64,000 nt of DNA, from positions 6,365 to 70,364 of the forward strand of contig CAWJPL010000019.1 of the NCBI GenBank assembly GCA_963844695.1, read 5' to 3'. The stretch's first letter is position 1; each line of letters starts with the position of its first letter. A program made the translations under genes and the position numbers. Below are positions 42,513 to 52,071 of the stretch, one piece after another. The stretch comes from RYN-230 sp963844695 (lineage in GTDB: Bacteria > Actinomycetota > Actinomycetes > Streptosporangiales > Streptosporangiaceae). Below the pieces are notes generated by a model that ran no database searches, was not told where the DNA came from, and saw nothing but the letters and a program-made list of their open reading frames with translations.

Positions 42513-45119
42513 ATGGCCGAGGATAGGGCCAGCGATGCTGTGGTTCTCGGGCTGGACACCGCGGCCTGGGCCTTCGCGCCAGCAGATCAGACAAGTCCGG
42601 CCAAGGCGGCGCGGGCGGGAGCGCTGTTTGACTCCGCCCACACCGGTGAGCGGGTCACCGAGCTACGTATTCACGGGGTGTCGGGGTCGGATGGCCCGAC
42701 GATGCTGGAGCACCCGACGGCGCTGCAGGTGGCCGGCGACACCATCACGGGGTTTTACCGGCGGTGGAATCCGGGTGGCGGGGGCCGGCCCAGCGTGGGC
42801 TGGAATCTGGAAGCGTATTCGTGGGGAGGGCTGACCGAGCAGCCGCTGGCCTCGGCGTCGTGGCTGCTGCTGGCCCCGTTCATGATGTACAACCTGGCCC
42901 ATTTCATGCTGCCTGCCGAGCCCCAGCCGGAACCGGGAAAGGAAACGGAAACTGAACCGCCAGGCTGGGGTTGGGGTCACCAGGTGGCGCATGCGGTCCT
43001 GCGCTTGCTGGCGCTCGCGGCGACCGTTCAGTTCATCAGCGCGATCGCGACGTTGACCGTGAGCACCGTGGCCTGGCAGGCGGCCGGCCATTCCGGTGCG
43101 CTGCCCCAATGGATGAGCTGGTACGCGGATCGTCCCCCAGGCTGGCGAGTGGCCATTGCCTTGCTGTCGGTCGGCGCGGTGGTGGGCCTGCTGTGGGTGA
43201 TAAGCACGGTCACGGCCCAGCGATATGAGGCGCGGACCAGCAATGGGAGCCGCCCGCCGGCTGGGGACTGGCGGCTGGCTGAGCCCGGGTTCTGGAAGGG
43301 CTCGCTGCTGGTGCGCCGCCAGCGGGCCATCCATGCGGCCGCGGCGCTGGCCGCCGCCGCGCTCCTGGTCGCGCGCCCGGCCAGCCACCCGGTCTGGGCG
43401 CAGCGAACGGCACTGGTCTTCGCGGCGGCTGTCCTCGCCGTGGCGATCGTGGTCATCGCTTCGCCGCTATCCGACCGGCACAAGGTCACCGTGGCCAGCG
43501 GAGGTCCGGAGCATGACGCGCCGATCGGCTGGTGGTGCTGGGTCTTGCTCACCGCTGGCGGCGTCGCCATCGTGGGCGCCGCGGCGGTAAGCGGCTGGAC
43601 CGACCACAGCACTGATCCGCAGCACCAGATGTTTCCGGGCGCGAGCGGATTCCTCCTCTCGCTGCTTGTCGCGCAACTGGCGCTGCTCCTGGTCTTCGCG
43701 CTCGTCGTCGCTCTGCTGGCGCACCGCGCGCCGGTGCCTGGTGACGGGTTCCGGCCCTACTTCGGCGGGCACCTCGCCACCTTGATCGCGCTGCTGGCGT
43801 TCCTGCTCGGCGGGCTGCTGTCCGCCGCCATCAACCTGGGGGTGGCCGGCTTGCTGGGCACGGCGGTGCCGGGCAGGCTCGTGCTGCCACCGGCACCGGG
43901 CAACTCGCTGTACGTGCCCTGGCCGCTGTACGCATTCGGGGCGGCCGCAGCTAGGCGCGCTGGCCGGTGCCCTGGTGGCGGGCCCCACCCTCTATCTGCG
44001 GTACCGCAAGAACTGGAAGCTCTTCAGCGGCCGCGCCGGCTTCCCGCTCGTGGCAGGCGACTACGGAGACCAGGCCGCTGACGCCGCCCCCGGAAACAGC
44101 AGGAAGGTCGCGAAGGCCTGGGCCGTGGGGCTGCTAGCCGACGACGCCGCCGTCGCGGTGGCGTGGCTGGTGGGCGGGGGCCTGATCGTGCTGCTGGCCG
44201 TCGAGACCACGACGCTGGTCATGGCGGCCCGGGCGGAGCGTCTGGCCACCACCGTGGGCTTCCTGCACGAGATCGCCTCCATTGTCAGCCTCGTCACCGT
44301 GGCGCTGGCGGCGTGGCTGGTCGGCCTGCTGCGCTCGGCCTATTCGGACCCGTCCAAGCGCAAGACCATCGGTGCGCTGTGGGACGTGGCGACGTTCTGG
44401 CCGCGGGCCGCGCACCCGTTCGCCCCGCCGTGCTACGGCGAGCGCGCGATACCTGAGGTCGTGGACCGGGTGCTGCTGCTGATGGGCCACGGCCAGGGCT
44501 TTCCCGGTCAGCAGGAACTGGCTGGCCAGTACCGGCTTACGGTGCGATCCGGCCCGGTTCTGCTGACCGGCTACAGCCAGGGCTCGATCATCGCTCCCGC
44601 GGTCGCCGCGCAGCTACCACCACAGGTGCTGAGCAAGCCTGGCTTCGCCCTGCTCACGCTGGCCTGCCCGGCCCGCCGGCTCTACGGGCGGGCGTTCCCC
44701 TCCTATTTCGGCCAGCGTCATCTGGAACAACTCCGCAGCCTGCTCAGCCATGACGGCCATGAGTACTGGCGGAACGCTGTCCGCCGCAGCGACTACATCG
44801 GATCATGGATATTCTCCCCGCCTCCACCCTCACGGGCCCAGCAGAACCTGAACCAGCACCTCGACCAGCTGTGCTGGGATCCGGTGGTCCTCGCCCGGGA
44901 CAGCGAGCCCACGCCGCCGCCCATACACCGGCACTCCGGATGGTGGCCGGACCCGCGGGCGAGGTCGCCGCCTCTCTCGTGGACCTGCTGCGCGGCACAC
45001 CCTCTGTTCGCGGTTCCCAGCCCCCAGGTGACCGGTCATGGCCGCACGGCGCAGCCGGGCGTTTCGCCGGGTTGCGCCGGCGGGTCAGTGCGCGGTCAAG
45101 GACCCGCCCCCGGGGATGA
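42513..45119 (+). CDS. Large membrane protein with alpha/beta-hydrolase-like motifs at both ends, two frameshifts
   Basis: About 869 residues after repair, starting at ATG 42513 with GGGGGGAC upstream. The N-terminal soluble part has ELRIHGVSGSDGPTMLEHPT and EAYSWGGLTEQPLASA. About eight to ten membrane segments follow (for example LLLAPFMMYNLAHFML, VAIALLSVGAVVGLLWVI, LLVAQLALLLVFALVVALLA). The C-terminal soluble part has VLLTGYSQGSIIAPAVAAQL, a classical nucleophile elbow, and DSEPTPPPIHRHSGWWPDP with candidate acid and His. One extra base near 43947 and one missing base near 44963 explain the frame changes. I do not know an experimentally characterised member. It looks like a hydrolase fold split by a membrane domain. 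Confidence 0.72.
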
Positions 45120-45162
45120 TCTGGACGAGGACGCTGCGCGGCTGACGGCGGTCAGGAATTCG

Positions 45163-46212
45163 TCAGCGAGCCGCTTCCCAGTTGACGGTGGCGCCGATGA
45201 CGCTCCCCGCCTTGCCGTGGTAGATGTCGCTGTAGAACGCGGGCATCTCCTCGTAGGAGATTCTGTGCGTGATGACCTCGCCCCAGGGCATGGCGCCCAG
45301 GGCCACTGCCGCCAGCGACGCCTTCCGGTAGGGGCGGTAACCGTCGTCACACGGGAAGACCATCCGCAGCCGCCGGTGATGCGCCTCCAGGAACTCGAAG
45401 GAGACCTGCCCGTCTCCGTAGTTTCCCTGCCAGACGAAACAGCCAAAGGGCCGGCACAGCCGGATACCCATATCGACGCAGTCGTGCCGCCCGGTCGACT
45501 CAAAGACGAAGTCCGCGCCATTGCTGTCACTGACGCCTGGCACCAGGTCCGCCACCTGGTCGAAGGTCAGGTCTGGTTCCGGCGCCAGCGTTGCGGTGGC
45601 CCCGAACCGTGAGGCCAGCGAGCGGCACTCGCTTCTCGGGTCGATGCCGACCACGACCGCGCCGCGCCGTACGGCCGCGCTGACCACACCAAGGCCGATC
45701 ATGCCCAGCCCGATCACGACGACCGAGGCGCCGACACCGACCCCGGCCAGGTCAACCCCGTACAGCCCGACGGATGGCATGACGAAGAGGCTGGCTGTCT
45801 CGGGTTCCACTTCCCTGGGCACCAGCTCGGCGCCGTGCGTCCCGGACGGGTTGAGTACCGCCACCGACGCGTGGGTGCCGGAACGGCAGTTGAGAGCCGT
45901 GCCCGACTCGCGGAGCCGCAGGGAGGCGTTCTGCCGGTAGTAGACGGTGTCGCCCACGGCGAAGTCCTTAACGTTCGCCCCCGCCGCCACTACCTTGCCG
46001 GTAGCCATATAGCCCGTCACGATGGGAAACGCCCCCCAGTCCAGCTTCCCGGTGAGGACGGCGAACTCGGTCCCGATGCTCACGCCGGACCACAGAGCCT
46101 GGATCCCGATGTCGTCCTGGCCGATCGGGGAGGTGACGACCTCGGCCATCCGGAAAGCCCCTTCGGGTTCGGCGACCAGCGCCGTCCCGCTCAGACCGTC
46201 AGAGTTTCCCAC
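45163..46212 (-). CDS. Medium-chain dehydrogenase/reductase (zinc-type MDR family), fucose operon
   Basis: A 349-residue MDR protein. The catalytic domain has IQALWSGVSIGTEFAVLTGK and VTGYMATGKVVAAGANVKDF; the usual Cys/GHE zinc ligands are not obvious, so the active-site metal is uncertain. The NAD(P)-binding motif is VVVIGLGMIGLGVVSAAV, followed by VVGIDPRSECRSLASRFGAT. It is the last gene of the eight-gene leftward operon beginning with the GH29 fucosidase. It probably oxidises or reduces a fucose-pathway intermediate such as 2-keto-3-deoxy-fuconate, but that is inference. Confidence 0.82.
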   Translation of the reverse strand: MGNSDGLSGTALVAEPEGAFRMAEVVTSPIGQDDIGIQALWSGVSIGTEFAVLTGKLDWGAFPIVTGYMATGKVVAAGANVKDFAVGDTVYYRQNASLRLRESGTALNCRSGTHASVAVLNPSGTHGAELVPREVEPETASLFVMPSVGLYGVDLAGVGVGASVVVIGLGMIGLGVVSAAVRRGAVVVGIDPRSECRSLASRFGATATLAPEPDLTFDQVADLVPGVSDSNGADFVFESTGRHDCVDMGIRLCRPFGCFVWQGNYGDGQVSFEFLEAHHRRLRMVFPCDDGYRPYRKASLAAVALGAMPWGEVITHRISYEEMPAFYSDIYHGKAGSVIGATVNWEAAR

Positions 46213-46266
46213 CCGGACACACTTCCTTTCCCTGTGCTGTCTTTGCCGCTACGAAGCGCTTTGCCG

Positions 46267-47280
46267 CTACGAAGCGCCGAAGCTGACGAGTGCCTTGACC
46301 ACCGAGCCGTCGTCGATCGCCGCGAACGCGTCGTTGATCCGGTGGAAGGGATACGTTCCGGAGAGGAAGAACTCCCGGGGCAGTGCGCCGGACTCGACGA
46401 GGTTCACCACGCTTCGCAGCACGGCGCCCTCGCGGGGCCGGGCCACGACGAGTGACGCCTCCCGGGGGGCGGACATGACGTCCAGCGGGACAGGCTCGTC
46501 GGGGGCGCTGTAGATGATGAGGCGCCCGCCGGGCCGCACCCAGCGGTACGCGGCGTCCACGGCCGGGGCCTTGCCCGACGCCTCGAATACCGCATGGGCG
46601 CCGCCGAGCTCGCGGAACAGGGAGTCCGCCTCGGGGCCGGCCATGGCGGTATGGGTGGCCCCGAGGTCGAGGGCGCGCTGCAGGCGCTCCTTCCGGCGCC
46701 CGACGCAGACGACGGTCTGCGCGCCGAGCAGGCGCGCGAAGCTGACCAGCGACAGCCCGGCGATGCCGGTGCCGCTGACCCCGACCACGTCGCCGACCAT
46801 GCCGCCGGCCTCAGCCGCGATACTCCACGTCTCGGACAGGCTGATCGCCAGGGCGATGTCCTCGGGCGAGTGCCCGGCGTCGAACACCACGTGCGGAAAG
46901 TTGTCGGCGGAGCTCTCGCCTGGATGATCCTCCTGCCAGGCGCGCGTGTCCCGCACCACTCCTCGCTCCGCAAGCCCGCCCCAGTACATCCGGATGGGCG
47001 GGTCGTCCCAGCCGTACGCGCTGCACCGGGTGACCAGCTGGCCCGGTTGCAGGTAGCGCACCTGGCGTCCCACGGCGGTGATCCGGCCGACGCTTTCGTG
47101 CCCGAGGATGCTCGGGTAGCTCACGCCCGGGGCGAAGGTCCCGGTGCGCAGCATCCGGTCGGTGCTGTTGCAGATGCCGCACACGACCATCTCCACGGCC
47201 GCGTCGTAGTCACCTGCTACCGGGTCGCCGACCTCGGTCACGGCGGCGGAGCCCGCCGCTTTCATCACAAGTGCCTTCAT
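46267..47280 (-). CDS. Zinc-dependent MDR alcohol/sugar dehydrogenase, fucose operon
   Basis: A 337-residue MDR protein starting at ATG 47280. The catalytic-zinc motif is EMVVCGICNSTDRML with the following ILGHESVGRITAVGRQ. The dinucleotide motif is VGVSGTGIAGLSLVSFARLL, then CVGRRKERLQRALDLGAT. The structural-zinc cysteine cluster is absent. It is 54 bases upstream of the other MDR and 42 bases after the sugar permease gene, within the same operon. It is a candidate for dehydrogenation of a fucose-derived acid or alcohol. Confidence 0.83.
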   Translation of the reverse strand: MKALVMKAAGSAAVTEVGDPVAGDYDAAVEMVVCGICNSTDRMLRTGTFAPGVSYPSILGHESVGRITAVGRQVRYLQPGQLVTRCSAYGWDDPPIRMYWGGLAERGVVRDTRAWQEDHPGESSADNFPHVVFDAGHSPEDIALAISLSETWSIAAEAGGMVGDVVGVSGTGIAGLSLVSFARLLGAQTVVCVGRRKERLQRALDLGATHTAMAGPEADSLFRELGGAHAVFEASGKAPAVDAAYRWVRPGGRLIIYSAPDEPVPLDVMSAPREASLVVARPREGAVLRSVVNLVESGALPREFFLSGTYPFHRINDAFAAIDDGSVVKALVSFGAS

Positions 47281-47322
47281 CACCAGCCCTTATCGCGTGC
47301 GTCTGTGCTGTGGTGGCCGTCC

Positions 47323-48207
47323 TCAGCCCTTGAGGGCGCCGGTGCTTATCCCGGCCCGGACGTACCGCTGGGCAAAGGCCACGGCCAGCAGCGCGGGAAC
47401 GCCCAGAATCAGGCTCCCGGCCATGACCTCGGGCCAGCTCACGACCGTCGTCGAGGTGCCGATCAGGTTGTAGATGCCGATGCTGGCCGGCAGGACCGAG
47501 GGGCTGCCGGCGAACGTCTCGGCGAACAGGAAGTCGCCCCACGCTGCGAGGAAGGCGAAGATCGCCGCGGTAGCCACCGCGGGCTTGGCCACCGGGATGA
47601 CGACCGACCAGAGCACCTTGAGCGATGATGCGCCATCGACCCGGGCGGACTCGATGAGCTCGTGCGGGATCGACAGCATGTAGGTGTAGATGATGAGGAC
47701 ACCGAGGGGAACCGCGTAGAGAGAATCAGCCAGGATCAGGCCCTGATAGGTGTTCAGCAAGCCCAGGGTGTACAGGAGCTTGTCCAGCGGGATGACAAAG
47801 GTGATCGTCGGGAAGACCAGCCCGAACAGGACCAGCAGCCGGACGAGGGTGGCCGTTTTCCGGGTCCGGGCCAGGAGCAGCCCGTAGCCGGCTGTGATCG
47901 CCAGGAACAGGCTCAGGATGACGGTCCCCACCGAGATGATGACCGAATGCCACAGGTCGGGGCCGACGACATTCCACGCCCCGCGCAGCCCGGCCAGGGT
48001 CGGATGCGGCGGGAAGAAGTAGGCCGGCGTGTGGAAGAGCTCGAGCTGGGTGCTCAGCGACGACTGCACGAGCCAGTAGATGGGAAACAGCAGGCAGAAC
48101 AGGGTGACCAGCAGGCCCACCCGGCCGAGGAGACGGCGGAGTGCGGCGAACCATCGCACCGGCGCGGGCGCGCTGGCCAGTCCCGGCCGCTGGGCATGAG
48201 TAATCAT
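47323..48207 (-). CDS. CUT1 sugar ABC transporter permease (MalG-like)
   Basis: A 294-residue inner-membrane permease with six predicted segments. The cytoplasmic EAA loop reads ELIESARVDGASSLKVLWSV, the canonical coupling motif EAAxxDGA..., and the C-terminal AQRYVRAGISTGALKG is MalG-typical. It overlaps the upstream permease gene by four bases (ATGA). No ATP-binding gene lies in the operon. Actinobacterial CUT1 systems commonly use a shared ATPase (MsiK-type) encoded elsewhere, which is the likely case here. Confidence 0.92.
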   Translation of the reverse strand: MITHAQRPGLASAPAPVRWFAALRRLLGRVGLLVTLFCLLFPIYWLVQSSLSTQLELFHTPAYFFPPHPTLAGLRGAWNVVGPDLWHSVIISVGTVILSLFLAITAGYGLLLARTRKTATLVRLLVLFGLVFPTITFVIPLDKLLYTLGLLNTYQGLILADSLYAVPLGVLIIYTYMLSIPHELIESARVDGASSLKVLWSVVIPVAKPAVATAAIFAFLAAWGDFLFAETFAGSPSVLPASIGIYNLIGTSTTVVSWPEVMAGSLILGVPALLAVAFAQRYVRAGISTGALKG

Positions 48208-49259
48208 GCGCTGGCCTCCTGCGTCTTCTCGAGCGCGGGCCGCGCGCGGGGGGCCCGCTCATCGCGCGATTTGGACCGGGTGACGAGCAGGAACATCCCG
48301 GCAATGGCGAGCAGGATCACCACCACGCCGAGGATGACCGCGGCGCCTTGCCCGTAGTTGAAGTCGACGAACGCCTGGGTGTAGGCGAGCAGGCCCGGGA
48401 GCATCGTCGCGTCCGCCGGGCCGCCCTGGGTCAGGATCCAGACGAACCCGAAGACGTTCAGTGTGCCCATGATCCCGAGCAGGAGCACCGTGAGCAGGGT
48501 TTCCCGCAGCAACGGGATGGTGATCCGGGTCAGTTCTTTCCACCACCCGGCCCCGTCGATGAGCGCCGCCTCGTGCAGGTTCGTCGGGATGCCCTGCAGG
48601 CCACTCTGGATCACCAGGTAGTTGAACGGTATGCCGATCCATATGTTGAGCAGGATGACGACGATGAGCGCGTCATTGGACGTCTGCAGGAAATACGGGA
48701 CGGTGTGCCCCAGGCCCAGGCTCTTATAGAGCGAGTCGAACAGGCCCGCGGGTGAGGCGAACATCCACAGGAAGACGGTCGCCACGGCCACCTGGGGGAA
48801 CAGCCAGGGGAGCAGGACGACGGAACGGCCCCACCGCCGGAAACGCGACTTCTCGGTGAGCGCCACCGCGAGCAGCCCGCCGATGATGAACTGCGGCACG
48901 ATCGAGGCCACCAGGAAGATCAGGGTGTTGCGCAGCATCAGGTGCCAGCCCTGCAACGACGGCAGCGCGCGGAAGTTCGCCAGCCCGGCGAACTTCCAAC
49001 CGCCCGTGGTGAAGTTCGTGCCGTTGACGTAGGACAGCGCCATCCGGACGGTCTCGAAGACCGGGTACCCGAACATGAGGACGATCCACAGAACGACCGG
49101 AACCAGGTACGGCCAGGCCCGGGTCGCTCGCAGGCCGGACCGCCGGCCGCGGCCGGGCCGCAGCGCCCGGCCCGCAGGCCGGGCACCCGGCCGATGGGTG
49201 GCCTCCGGGCGCTTGCCCCCGGAGGCCACCGGCTCGTTTTGCGCTAGCTGACGTGCCAT
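48204..49259 (-). CDS. CUT1 sugar ABC transporter permease (MalF-like)
   Basis: A 351-residue permease with a long positively charged N-terminus (GRGRRSGLRATRAWPYLVPV) and six membrane segments. The EAA loop is TNLHEAALIDGAGWWKELTR. It pairs with the MalG-like permease, with which it overlaps by four bases, and starts three bases after the binding-protein gene. It forms the channel for a fucose-containing sugar or oligosaccharide, judging from its neighbours. Confidence 0.92.
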   Translation of the reverse strand: MARQLAQNEPVASGGKRPEATHRPGARPAGRALRPGRGRRSGLRATRAWPYLVPVVLWIVLMFGYPVFETVRMALSYVNGTNFTTGGWKFAGLANFRALPSLQGWHLMLRNTLIFLVASIVPQFIIGGLLAVALTEKSRFRRWGRSVVLLPWLFPQVAVATVFLWMFASPAGLFDSLYKSLGLGHTVPYFLQTSNDALIVVILLNIWIGIPFNYLVIQSGLQGIPTNLHEAALIDGAGWWKELTRITIPLLRETLLTVLLLGIMGTLNVFGFVWILTQGGPADATMLPGLLAYTQAFVDFNYGQGAAVILGVVVILLAIAGMFLLVTRSKSRDERAPRARPALEKTQEASA

Positions 49260-49262
49260 TGA

Positions 49263-50600
49263 TCAGCCGCCGGATCCGCCGATTGATGACTTAGCAGCCG
49301 CCGCTGCCTCCTTGAGCGCGTCCGGCGCGGTCTTCTGGCCCTCAAGCACCTGGATCAGCGCGGTGTTGAGGTCGGTGGAGTACGTCGCGAAGTTCGCGCC
49401 CAGGGTGGTGGTCCGGCCCACGGCGTACTTCAGTTCGTTGATGAACGGGGTGATAGCGGGGTTGGCCTTCTCCTCAGCCGGCCACAGCGACGGGCGGACC
49501 GAGAAGTAACCCAGCTTGGCGTCGAACTGCAGCAGGATGCTCGGAGTCTGGCTCCACTGGATGAAGTTCCACGCGGCCTGCTCAGTCGCGGAGTCGGTCT
49601 TGGGGACCGTCCACACCTCACCGCCGAGCGGCACCGACAGGTGGTCGCTCGCGCTGGACAGGGGAATGGAGAACGCGCCCCAGTCGGTGAAGTGAGCCGC
49701 GGCGAAGGTGGGCAGGTCCCAGGGCCCGTCCTCGGCCATGGCCAGCTTCCCCTGAATGAGCTGCGGGATGTTCGTTGACTGGCACTGGGTGATGACTTCC
49801 TTGTTGGCCAGTCCGTCCTTCAGCAGCGTGCCCCAGAAGTTGACTGCGGCGACCGTTCCCGGGGCGGTCAGCTGATTGACGTTCAGGCCCTGCTGGTAGA
49901 CGTAGGGCAGGAGCTGCCAGTTCCCGCCACAGTCGCCGCCGAACCCGACGGCGCCGTAGGTCAGGCCGTGGACCTTGCTCACGATCGTCTTGCTGTCACT
50001 GATCATCTCGGCCCAGGTCGCTGGGGGCGTCTTGATCCCGGCTTCCGCGAAGATCTTCTTGTTGTAGTAGAAGCCCAGGGCGTTGGTGCCGATCAGGACG
50101 CCGTAGGCCTGGCCCTTGCTGGTGGCGACGGCCCGCACGCCCGGCAGGTAGCTGCTCCACTTGCCCCACTTGTTCAGGTACGGGGTAAGGCTGGTCAGCT
50201 GCCCCGTGGCCTCAAGGTTGGGCAGGTCCGGATTGTCGGGGACCGCGAGGTCGGGGAGCGTGTGGGTCTGGGCCTCTGACAGCAGCTTGGCCAGGAACGT
50301 GGTACCGGACACGCTCTGGCGCTGGATCTTCACGTTCGGGTGGGTCTTCTCATAGGTGTTGAACAGCCACTGGTAGGCGGCGTACTGGGGCAGGCCCGCC
50401 GGATAGTCGTCGATTTCGGTGAGCGTGGTCTTCCCGCCGGCCGAGCTGGACGAGCCGCCGTTGTTGCCGCAGGCGGCGGCGGTCAGCGCTACCAGGCCGA
50501 GCACGGCACAGGTGGCAGCGAGGGGTTTCCCCCGGAGCCGGTGAGATCTCCGGCCGCTGTCACCGTGCCCGGCTGGATTGAGCTTGAACAGGTTGGTCAT
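49263..50600 (-). CDS. Sugar ABC transporter substrate-binding lipoprotein (CUT1)
   Basis: A 445-residue extracellular solute-binding protein (SBP_bac_1 type). The signal peptide ends GLVALTAAACGNNGG, a lipobox, so it is anchored to the membrane. The mature protein has KTTLTEIDDYPAGLPQYAAY and the family-typical AMAEDGPWDLPTF and ATSKGQAYGVLIGTNALGFY. It is the first gene of the transporter part of the operon, 24 bases after the fuconate dehydratase gene. The ligand is probably L-fucose or a fucosylated oligosaccharide. Confidence 0.9.
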   Translation of the reverse strand: MTNLFKLNPAGHGDSGRRSHRLRGKPLAATCAVLGLVALTAAACGNNGGSSSSAGGKTTLTEIDDYPAGLPQYAAYQWLFNTYEKTHPNVKIQRQSVSGTTFLAKLLSEAQTHTLPDLAVPDNPDLPNLEATGQLTSLTPYLNKWGKWSSYLPGVRAVATSKGQAYGVLIGTNALGFYYNKKIFAEAGIKTPPATWAEMISDSKTIVSKVHGLTYGAVGFGGDCGGNWQLLPYVYQQGLNVNQLTAPGTVAAVNFWGTLLKDGLANKEVITQCQSTNIPQLIQGKLAMAEDGPWDLPTFAAAHFTDWGAFSIPLSSASDHLSVPLGGEVWTVPKTDSATEQAAWNFIQWSQTPSILLQFDAKLGYFSVRPSLWPAEEKANPAITPFINELKYAVGRTTTLGANFATYSTDLNTALIQVLEGQKTAPDALKEAAAAAKSSIGGSGG

Positions 50601-50624
50601 GGCTTCGTTGCCCTTTCTTTCTGT

Positions 50625-52028
50625 CTACGTTGCTGGCGGACGTCCCTCCATGCCGGACGCTCGATGCGGGCCGGCTCCGTGCGTGATGGGCTCGGGGTGC
50701 CCAGAGGTGCCCATAGCGGCCTGCCAGGCCGGTCCCATGGGATACGAGAACTCGGTCACGGACTCGGGCCGCAGCTGGGTGGAAGCTCCGGGGGCCGTGG
50801 GGGCCTCGTAGTGGCCGGCGGTGACCACAGCGGGGTTCACGAAATGCTCGTGCAGGTGGTCGATCCACTCGATCATCCGGCCGTCCCTCGTCCCGGTTAC
50901 CGCGACGTAGTCGAACATCGCCAGGTGCTGGACGAGCTCGCACAGCCCGACGCCGCCGGCGTGCGGGCAGACCGGCACGCCGAACTTGGCGGCGAGCAGC
51001 AGGTTGGCCAGGTTCTCGTTGACCCCGGCCACCCGGCACGCGTCGATCTGCATGACATCGATGGCCCCGGCCTGGAGCAGCTGCTTGAAGAGCACCCGGT
51101 TAGCGGTGTGCTCGCCGGTCGCCACCCGGACCGGGCGCACGCCCTTCCTGATTGCGGCGGTGCCGAGGACGTCCCACGGGCTGGTCGGCTCCTCGACCCA
51201 GGCCGGGTGCAGCTCAGCGAGCTCGCGCACCCAGGAAATGGCGGTCGGCACGTCCCAGACCTGGTTGGCGTCGATGGCGATGCCGATCTTCTCGCCCACC
51301 GTCGCCCGCGCCAGGGCGAAGCGCCGCTTGTCGTCGGCGAGCCGGGCGCCCACCTTGAGCTTCACCTGGGTGAAGCCCTCGTCTACCGCCTGCGCGCAGA
51401 GCGCCACGAGCCGGTCGTCGGAGTAGCCGAGCCAGCCGGGTGTCGTGGAGTAGGCCGGGTAGCCGTCCCGCTGCAGCGCCTCGGCCCGCTCCGCCCGGCC
51501 GGCCTTCCCCGCCGCCAGCAACTGCAGCGCCTCGTCGGGCGTGAGGGCGTCGGTGAGGTACCGGAAGTCGACAAGCCCGACGATCTCCTCCGGGGAAAGG
51601 TCCGCCAGCAGCAGCCACAGCGGCTTCCCGGCCCGCCGCGCGGCCAGGTCCCAGCAGGCGTTCACCACGGCGCCGACTGCCATGTGCACGACGCCGCACT
51701 CGGGTCCCAGCCAGCGCAGCGGGCTGATGGAGACCAGCCTCCGGTACAGGCCGCCCAGGTCGCCGACGATCTCATCCACGTCCCGCCCGACCAGGAACGG
51801 CTCGAGGGCGCGGATCGCGGCGATCTGGATCTCGTTGCCCTGGCCGATCGTGAACACGTAGGAGTGGCCAGCCAGCGGCTCGCCGCTGCCGGGATCCGGC
51901 TCGCCGGTCCTGATGACGAGGTAGGCGGCGGAGTAGTCCGGGCTGGGATTCATCGCGTCGGACCCGTCCAGCTGCGCCGATGTCGGGAAGCGGACGTCGT
52001 AGGTGTCGAAGCGGAGGACCCGGCTCAT
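50625..52028 (-). CDS. L-fuconate dehydratase (enolase superfamily)
   Basis: A 467-residue mandelate-racemase-group enolase-superfamily protein. The general-base motif is QVKLKVGARLADDKRR, the metal ligands follow in IAIDANQVWDVPTAISWVRE and WVEEPTSPWDVLG and ATGEHTANRVLF, and the acid/His is in VPVCPHAGGVGLCELVQHLA. Residues such as YRYLTDALTPDE-like FRYLTDALTPDEALQLL and VDFRYL are specific to fuconate dehydratase rather than galactonate dehydratase. It dehydrates L-fuconate to 2-keto-3-deoxy-L-fuconate. It follows the fucosidase gene by 43 bases in the operon. Confidence 0.9.
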   Translation of the reverse strand: MSRVLRFDTYDVRFPTSAQLDGSDAMNPSPDYSAAYLVIRTGEPDPGSGEPLAGHSYVFTIGQGNEIQIAAIRALEPFLVGRDVDEIVGDLGGLYRRLVSISPLRWLGPECGVVHMAVGAVVNACWDLAARRAGKPLWLLLADLSPEEIVGLVDFRYLTDALTPDEALQLLAAGKAGRAERAEALQRDGYPAYSTTPGWLGYSDDRLVALCAQAVDEGFTQVKLKVGARLADDKRRFALARATVGEKIGIAIDANQVWDVPTAISWVRELAELHPAWVEEPTSPWDVLGTAAIRKGVRPVRVATGEHTANRVLFKQLLQAGAIDVMQIDACRVAGVNENLANLLLAAKFGVPVCPHAGGVGLCELVQHLAMFDYVAVTGTRDGRMIEWIDHLHEHFVNPAVVTAGHYEAPTAPGASTQLRPESVTEFSYPMGPAWQAAMGTSGHPEPITHGAGPHRASGMEGRPPAT

Positions 52029-52071
52029 GCAGCCCTCTCCTCAGCAGGAACCCCGGTGTGGCGCTGGCTCT

